DNA of 10,177 nt from JAJKIP01 sp040509055 (GTDB taxonomy: Bacteria; Bacteroidota; Bacteroidia; Chitinophagales; Chitinophagaceae), in the NCBI GenBank assembly GCA_040509055.1, contig JBEVLT010000480.1, forward strand, positions 1 through 10,177, written 5' to 3'. Of this stretch, positions 5,495 through 10,177 are shown piece by piece; within the stretch, counting starts at the first letter, position 1; each line of letters opens with the position of its first letter. Below the pieces are notes generated by a model. The model worked only from the letters and a program-made list of their open reading frames with translations. It was not told the DNA's origin and did not search any database. The position numbers were made by a program, and so were the translations under genes.

Positions 5495-7321
5495 ATGCTG
5501 CAACAACAGATCTACTCTGTGCACCGTGCTCCGGTAAAAAAAGCAACAGCGGCCCGGCTGCCCTGCCGGCTGAAGGCTACCCTTGAACAGGTATCCGGCT
5601 TTTGCCTGGACGATGTACGTGTACACTACAATTCAGACAAGCCGGCCAGTGTGCAGGCACTGGCCTATGCGCAGGGCACCGACATTTACCTGTCGCCGGG
5701 GCAGGAAAGACACCTGCCGCATGAAGCCTGGCACGTGGTGCAGCAAAAGCAGGGACGGGTAGCCGTTACGCTGACAACAGCAGAAGGATGGGCGGTAAAC
5801 GATGATCCGGCGCTGGAAGCGGAAGCTGATTGGATGGGGAGATGCATACTGCAGGTGATGAACGGCGAAAAAACAGGTCTTTTTGTTCCAGGCGGCCACC
5901 GCCACTACTGCTCCAACTCATCCGCGCGTACCTCACCCCCCGTGATTCAAAAAGCTGGACTTGACAGGGAATTGGCCGGGCCAACCGTTCACCGGCTGGA
6001 AGGCGGCGAAATTGACCTGCAGAGCGCCATCATGGACACATTAAATCCGGAGGTGGAAAAGATAGAAGCAATGATAAAAAGCGAAATCCATGTCCTTCGC
6101 CTGTGCAGTGTGGAATTAAAAACAGACAATGATATTGTCCGGACTGAAGTTGTCGCACCTGTTCTTTTGGTACCGCAGGGCCTGTCATACGGTTATCCGC
6201 TGATCAAAGACAATAAAATGCTGCAATCGGCCATCGCGGCCAATGTATGGAATACACTGCAGCTATCCGGGGAGCTCAACTACATCATAGAAAATAAGCT
6301 GATCAACGAGGCCTGGCGTGTTTTTGTTGATGTTGACTTCTACCATCGCCGCTCCCCGGATGCCATCGGTTTTCACAAGGATACGATCGGCCGCTCCCTG
6401 TTTGTCAACCTGAACTACAATAACAAGGCGGCAATCGTAGGCCCTGAATACATTGTAAATCCGCCGGCCGTTAAAGAACACGATGATCACATAAGACCGA
6501 AGCTGCCGGAAACATTCTTTAAAGACATCCTGGAAGCACGGTTAAAACTGGGAGAGCCAGCGGAGATCAAGGTAGCCAAAGTACCTCCTTATGGAATAGT
6601 AAGCTGGGTAGATGAGCTGGCACATCACTCCACGCCTTTCATGGGACATCGCCGTCTTTTGGGCAGGCAGATAACAGAATATATCTCCTTAAGATACAAA
6701 GAATATGAAAAAATATACTCCTTGCTGCAAGCCGGCAAATCCCAGGCACTGACCTTCACCGGGCTAAAAGACATGGGGCTGGATGACGACGCCGCTCTTT
6801 ACCTGCTGATGGAATCGGGACAACTCGCCGGCCCGGATCAGCAATTCTACACGTTCAGGCAATGGCAGGATTCCAAAATCTACACCGATGAACAACTCAG
6901 CGAACTGTTCATTAAGGCAGCAATAATTACCCGCGAAAATCTTGACAGCCAGATCAAACACATCGCTGAACTTTATCGTTCGCTTTTTGAAAAGTTAAAA
7001 TCCATTCCTGACAACCAGATCGCCCGCGCGGATTTAGCGGCACTCCTGCTTCCGTTTGACATTGATGCTCTTTTTAAAAACAATCCTACCATACCAGACT
7101 TTGCGTCCGTCAATCTTGCCGAATGCGAAGATCATTGCGATGTCAGCCACGACGCGAAGCTACATTCAATCCCGATACTACGAAGGCAAATGAGCCGGGA
7201 ACTGCTGGCAAAGTCTCTTCCCCCTGCAGCGCCCGGCAAACGGCAGTTCCTGCGAACCTGGGTACAGACGATCCCTAAAAATTTAGAGGCCAAATATTAC
7301 AACAATCCCCCTGTCCTGTAG
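5495..7321 (+). CDS. DUF4157 (eCIS-core-type) protein with possible 2OG-Fe(II) oxygenase-like effector region
   Basis: 608 aa modular protein. Residues about 20-125 match DUF4157: LPCRLKATLEQVSG, then VRVHYNS, ALAYAQGTDIYLSPG, LPHEAWHVVQQKQGRV with HEXXH zinc ligands H76 and H80, and LEAEADWMG with a candidate third ligand at E108 or E110. Residues about 125-180 are a linker. Residues about 180-400 contain F-H294-K-D296, LFVNLNY, GPEYIVNPP and VDELAHHSTPFMGHR. The HxD, the distal H377/H378 and R386 fit a 2-oxoglutarate/Fe(II) oxygenase pattern. Residues about 400-608 are mostly helical and unidentified. DUF4157 domains commonly head effectors of contractile injection systems and other polymorphic toxins. 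Whether HEAWH is proteolytic here is unknown. The C-terminal half contains AT-rich stretches unlike the N-terminus, consistent with a swapped-in effector region. Confidence 0.88.
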   Translation: MLQQQIYSVHRAPVKKATAARLPCRLKATLEQVSGFCLDDVRVHYNSDKPASVQALAYAQGTDIYLSPGQERHLPHEAWHVVQQKQGRVAVTLTTAEGWAVNDDPALEAEADWMGRCILQVMNGEKTGLFVPGGHRHYCSNSSARTSPPVIQKAGLDRELAGPTVHRLEGGEIDLQSAIMDTLNPEVEKIEAMIKSEIHVLRLCSVELKTDNDIVRTEVVAPVLLVPQGLSYGYPLIKDNKMLQSAIAANVWNTLQLSGELNYIIENKLINEAWRVFVDVDFYHRRSPDAIGFHKDTIGRSLFVNLNYNNKAAIVGPEYIVNPPAVKEHDDHIRPKLPETFFKDILEARLKLGEPAEIKVAKVPPYGIVSWVDELAHHSTPFMGHRRLLGRQITEYISLRYKEYEKIYSLLQAGKSQALTFTGLKDMGLDDDAALYLLMESGQLAGPDQQFYTFRQWQDSKIYTDEQLSELFIKAAIITRENLDSQIKHIAELYRSLFEKLKSIPDNQIARADLAALLLPFDIDALFKNNPTIPDFASVNLAECEDHCDVSHDAKLHSIPILRRQMSRELLAKSLPPAAPGKRQFLRTWVQTIPKNLEAKYYNNPPVL

Positions 7322-7348
7322 CACATTCCTTACTTCAACTCTTCAATC

Positions 7349-7843
7349 ATGTTCAACCTGAATGTCGGCAACCAGTTATTCCTTACCAGCCCGGGACAGG
7401 GCCTTGGCACCAGTGTATATTATGTGCTGCCCAACAAGCTGATCAGGGCCAAGACCAATGCAAACGAGCTGCACGTGCGACCCCTCAAGAACCTCTATTT
7501 CATCCGCCCGGTTGACGTGAATTTCTTTTATGATGCGATTGACCTGTTGGCCACCTGGAATCCCTTGAGCGGCTTCGTCATTTACCAGCAGAATAACTTC
7601 GGCGCCGGCGTCACCGTAGTGCCGGACCAGCTTCACACTATACCGGCGGATATGTACCTCGACGGTGCAGGTTATTATCAAAGCGGCCTGCATATCGGCC
7701 ACCCGATCACCAACCAGTTCAACGGCTACTGCCAGGCCACCGGCACCGTCTTTACCTTTCAGCAGGTCATTGACAGCATCGCACTGCACGTCAACGATGT
7801 GGCGTATGGCGATTATACCATCAGCACCAATATGCCCATATAG
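7349..7843 (+). CDS. Conserved protein of unknown function, paralogue B
   Basis: 164 aa protein homologous along its length to the product at 4939-5427. It shares LGTSVYY, IRAKTNANELHVRP (residues 32-45), KNLYFIR, VNFF, DMYLD, YYQSGLHIGHPITN and LHVNDV. It diverges in the middle (about 60-90), where it has a Trp/Gly-rich stretch in place of the Asp-rich stretch of paralogue A. No family is recognised and no signal peptide is seen. It starts 27 bases after the DUF4157 gene. Both paralogues begin with TCAATC directly before ATGTTCAAC, so the leader was duplicated too. It could be a second structural or adaptor part of the locus, or partner of a different effector. Confidence 0.72.
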   Translation: MFNLNVGNQLFLTSPGQGLGTSVYYVLPNKLIRAKTNANELHVRPLKNLYFIRPVDVNFFYDAIDLLATWNPLSGFVIYQQNNFGAGVTVVPDQLHTIPADMYLDGAGYYQSGLHIGHPITNQFNGYCQATGTVFTFQQVIDSIALHVNDVAYGDYTISTNMPI

Positions 7844-7872
7844 TATTTGCAACAACGCCCATCAACAACCGG

Positions 7873-8400
7873 ATGACCACCACCGATGCCTGCAACCTTT
7901 TTATCAGCCATGGCAAACAGATTGCCCAGGCCCGAAGCATCGGCACCGGTTGGTCCGCCTGGACGCAGGTGGACTTCCTGCTGACCGTACAATCACAGCT
8001 CGGCATGACGGCATCGAGGAAAGTGAATTATCCCTGGGAATCGCACAGGAAGCTGGACATGCTGGCACAGGGCAAGGAACGCGTATATGCCATGGAGATG
8101 ATTACGGAAAACCCGTCCAATCCGGCGCCCTTCGGTACCAGGCTGCTGGGAGAAGCCGGTAAAATCCGTACCTATTCCATTCCCGGCAGCATGCTTCCGC
8201 TTGCCCGGTGGGTGATCGGCATCGTCTACACCACCTGGGGCAAGAATGAGATCAGGCAATACGCCTTGATGGATAAAAATGCAGTAGTGCAGGTAATGGA
8301 CGGCCAGGGCGGCATCGGGGTGATCGTGCTGGATGTACTTATCGGCGAACACCCTGTTGTACCGCCACCAATACCAGTACCGGTACCGATCCGAACCTGA
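7873..8400 (+). CDS. Possible PD-(D/E)XK-like protein, probably inactive
   Basis: 175 aa protein, last gene of the plus-strand block, 29 bases after paralogue B. Residues 25-63 read TGWSAWTQVDFLL, then SRKVNYPW and KLDMLA. Residues 72-75 read YAME. This order (helix with W.Q.D/E, R-x-(V/Y)-x-YP, an Asp on a strand, then a strand with Glu) resembles PD-(D/E)XK nuclease-like proteins, with D62 and E75 as candidate acids. The usual Lys two positions after the Glu is Ile77, so catalysis is doubtful. Residues 97-121 (KIRTYSI and ARWVIGIVYT) look like a later core helix and strand. The last 15 residues are Pro/Val-rich. Other folds are possible. A binding or immunity-type role would fit an inactive copy. 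Confidence 0.65.
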   Translation: MTTTDACNLFISHGKQIAQARSIGTGWSAWTQVDFLLTVQSQLGMTASRKVNYPWESHRKLDMLAQGKERVYAMEMITENPSNPAPFGTRLLGEAGKIRTYSIPGSMLPLARWVIGIVYTTWGKNEIRQYALMDKNAVVQVMDGQGGIGVIVLDVLIGEHPVVPPPIPVPVPIRT

Positions 8401-8419
8401 AAGAAACCAGGTTTTTTTT
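8394..8419 (+). terminator. Intrinsic terminator closing the R-body block
   Basis: AACCTG (8394-8399) pairs with CAGGTT (8408-8413) around an eight-base loop, and T's run to 8419. The stem overlaps the TGA stop of the preceding gene. No T-run follows in the opposite direction, so it acts on plus-strand transcripts only. The convergent minus-strand gene stops at 8424, five bases away. Confidence 0.7.
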
Positions 8420-8423
8420 CACG

Positions 8424-9740
8424 CTATCTTTCCCCGGCCGTACGAAAATCGACCAGGTAAGGCCGCAGCGACCGGCCATGCAGGTCGGTGAACCCTGCAC
8501 CGATCATTACCTGGTAGCGCCGCGCCGGCTGCAGCTCCACTTCTATCGTGGCCGAACGGCCATCATCGGAAAAACCAATGAACTGCTTTACACGCAGCAG
8601 GCTGTCGGCACCCAGCGGGCCGAAATCAAAATTCCGGTATCGCTTGTCCATCGGCGCTGAAAACGTGATGGTCAGCCTGGCGACAGAAGCGTCAACGGTT
8701 GTGCTATGGTTACTTACCGGCGCCACACCGGTCACCACCGGCCGGGCAGCCTCGTAGGCATCGCCAAGCACACTGACGGGTTGAGCAAAGTAACCGGACC
8801 GGTCCACAAAATCAGCCAGTGCGGTAGCATCGTTGTAATCCAGTTCGATCATTTCCCTCACAGCCTTTGCTTTGTCTTTTGCCGCCGCATAATATTTTTC
8901 GCAGATCGCGTAGCCCACGTAATAACCCAGGTCGCGCATGCCAAACGCATTCTCTGCATTGCTATACAGCCAGAACCCGTTGCCCCGGTTGAACAGCTGC
9001 ATAGCGAATACGTCCCTCACGCTTTCCGCATGCTCCTTTCCATATTGTACCGACGGCGTGGTGGACGGCTGGCCGGTGGCCTTCACAGCCAGGAACTCTG
9101 CCACGCCTTCCAGCACACACTGCGCCAGCAGGTTGTCGCCGATGGTGGTCTTTTGCTGGGTATGCACATATTCGTGCACATTGGTAAATACAACAGACCG
9201 GATAGGGTTGCTTTTAAAAAATCGGGGCAGGTGGCCCATCTGCGGAGAGAAATCTACCGTTACCGTATGTTCATCGGCCAGCGATATCTCACTGCCGATC
9301 AGCACCATGCCATCCAGGGTGGTACCGCCGGACCGCAGCGCCCCGATGGTGAAATAGATCGGGGCTGGCCGCAGGCCAGGGTATAGTTTTTTCAGCCGGC
9401 TCACATTGCTATCGATGGCTGCGGCAAAGTCTTTTGCCCGGAGCGTATTGGCGCGGATGGAGCTCCAGAATGCAGGATAGTTATTGATCGCATCGATATA
9501 GGATTTATCAGTATAATTCCTTACCTGCATAAATGCTTTCAGGCCAGGTGTAGCCTTGTCCAGGAACAGCTGGTGCAGCCACACATATTGCTGCGCACTG
9601 TCGCGCGTGGCCACGATCCGGTCATAAGCGGCCCAGAAATGATCGATATCGGAAGTGATGAAGCGGGAAGAGGCAACCTGTGAAAAGGCAGTACCTGAAC
9701 AACAAAAAGCAATGCAGGCAAGGAGAATGACTTTTTTCAT
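8424..9740 (-). CDS. Secreted HEXXH metallopeptidase-like protein with Ig-like domain
   Basis: 438 aa protein. Residues 1-20 are a signal peptide (MKK, hydrophobic core, TAFS before Q21), so it is exported. The central part reads VVFTNVHEYVHTQQ, with HEXXH at 189-193 (zinc ligands H189 and H193, catalytic E190), then LEGVAEFLA with candidate third ligand E211 or E215. This is a gluzincin-type arrangement, seen in DUF2268-like proteins. Residues about 333-434 form a bacterial Ig-like (Big_5/SbsA-type) domain, with VARLTITFSAPMDKRYRN and a closing LVDFRT. Start: ATG at 9740, preceded by AATAAC. It is convergent with the R-body block and divergent from the lipoprotein gene. It is probably an independent house gene. 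Substrate unknown. Confidence 0.82.
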   Translation of the reverse strand: MKKVILLACIAFCCSGTAFSQVASSRFITSDIDHFWAAYDRIVATRDSAQQYVWLHQLFLDKATPGLKAFMQVRNYTDKSYIDAINNYPAFWSSIRANTLRAKDFAAAIDSNVSRLKKLYPGLRPAPIYFTIGALRSGGTTLDGMVLIGSEISLADEHTVTVDFSPQMGHLPRFFKSNPIRSVVFTNVHEYVHTQQKTTIGDNLLAQCVLEGVAEFLAVKATGQPSTTPSVQYGKEHAESVRDVFAMQLFNRGNGFWLYSNAENAFGMRDLGYYVGYAICEKYYAAAKDKAKAVREMIELDYNDATALADFVDRSGYFAQPVSVLGDAYEAARPVVTGVAPVSNHSTTVDASVARLTITFSAPMDKRYRNFDFGPLGADSLLRVKQFIGFSDDGRSATIEVELQPARRYQVMIGAGFTDLHGRSLRPYLVDFRTAGER

Positions 9741-10013
9741 GTTATTAATAACGGGCTTAGTGGCAATTTGTTATCTGCTGCGAATATAATCGGTGAACGC
9801 TGTACAACCGTGTCCGTGCCGGCTAAACCGGCCTGCCAGCAGCCAATGCGACAGATCCGGGGAAAGTAAGCTTTGCTACTGGCAGCTTCTTTCCTGCAGG
9901 AATTAGGTAGAAAAACGTATTGCACAGGCTGGCTTTTACTTCTACCTTATACCTGGCCTGCACCCGGGCCTGCCGCGCCCTTTCAACCATTTATAACCAT
10001 AAACCTCACTGAA
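9741..10013. promoter_or_regulatory. Divergent intergenic region
   Basis: 273 bases between the metallopeptidase gene (minus) and the lipoprotein gene (plus), which must hold the promoters of both. I see no clean Bacteroidota promoter (TTTG with TAnnTTTG). A weak five-pair hairpin GCCGG/CCGGC lies near 9820. A short AT-rich leader (ATTTATAACCATAAACC) precedes the start at 10014. No further gene is supported here. Confidence 0.4.
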
Positions 10014-10177
10014 ATGAAAAAAAATGTCGCCTTATCCGGGCTGTCCCTGCTGATCGCCCTGGCCTGCTTCAGCTTTATCGTATCCTGCAACGGCCCCAAA
10101 GACAAACCAAAAGAAGAACAGGAAGTTACCCGGACGCCCGCTACGGCTACCGACAGCTTTATCACCAGGCTGGCTGC
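10014..10177 (+). CDS. Lipoprotein, 5' part only
   Basis: 54 full codons are visible and the gene runs off the right edge. The N-terminus is MKKN followed by a hydrophobic stretch and FIVSC, a lipobox with the lipid-accepting Cys at residue 25. After it comes NGPKDKPKEEQE, a charged region with Asp/Glu/Lys after the Cys. In Bacteroidota, acidic residues soon after the Cys often mark surface export, but here the pattern is not a clear signal. The rest (PATATDSFITRLAA) is too short to assign a family. The start is set by the ATG at 10014, behind CTCACTGAA. It was not listed as a complete reading frame because it lacks a stop in the window. Confidence 0.75.
   Translation, partial: MKKNVALSGLSLLIALACFSFIVSCNGPKDKPKEEQEVTRTPATATDSFITRLA

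Noticed and set aside
8706..9386. Plus-strand frame (226 aa) opposite the metallopeptidase gene
   Set aside because: The minus-strand product has signal peptide, HEXXH and Ig-like domain; the plus frame is a shadow.
9741..10013. Bacteroidota promoter search (TTTG, TAnnTTTG) for the divergent genes
   Set aside because: Only an imperfect TAAGCTTTG near 9868 was found, with one base too many and no matching upstream box.

Overview
The window looks like chromosomal DNA of a Bacteroidota bacterium, probably near Chitinophaga (Chitinophagaceae). Evidence: A-rich leaders instead of Shine-Dalgarno sites, a Bacteroidota-style lipoprotein at the right edge, a moderately high-GC coding style, and the gene families present. 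The assignment rests on style and has not been confirmed by a search. There are no tRNA, rRNA, IS or CRISPR signatures.

Layout. (1) 5-1591: at least five tandem genes for 88-96 aa RebB-family R-body proteins (refractile-body subunits, Pfam 'killing trait' family). The array probably continues to the left. (2) 1592-1758: an intergenic region that can fold into a long nested hairpin ending in nine T's, a likely leaky terminator or attenuator. (3) 1759-4347: a Gln-rich coiled-coil protein, a small DUF2158/YodC-like protein, a multi-pass membrane protein with an internal duplication, and a GH19/lysozyme-like protein. (4) 4411-8400: a protein with PNAQPFIP repeats; a 162 aa protein of unknown family; a 608 aa DUF4157 (eCIS-core-type) protein with HEAWH and a C-terminal region carrying a possible 2-oxoglutarate/Fe(II) oxygenase signature; a second copy (164 aa) of the unknown family; and a 175 aa protein resembling a degenerate PD-(D/E)XK nuclease. 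A hairpin plus T-run overlapping the last stop codon closes this block. (5) 8424-9740, minus strand: a secreted HEXXH metallopeptidase-like protein with a C-terminal Ig-like domain, convergent with the block and probably unrelated to it. (6) 9741-10013: a divergent intergenic region. (7) 10014 to the window end: the start of a lipoprotein gene.

All genes from 5 to 8400 are on the plus strand with short gaps, and several share the same A-rich leader, so they plausibly form one functional locus. RebB-type proteins elsewhere polymerise into rolled ribbons that extend and rupture membranes. DUF4157 proteins are typical cargo of extracellular contractile injection systems, and polymorphic-toxin proteins often carry this domain. 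Having both in one locus, with a wall-hydrolase-like protein and a membrane protein, suggests an R-body-based weapon or release system with its own effector. The joint function is inference; the gene order and motifs are seen directly. No contractile sheath, tube or baseplate gene is visible here.
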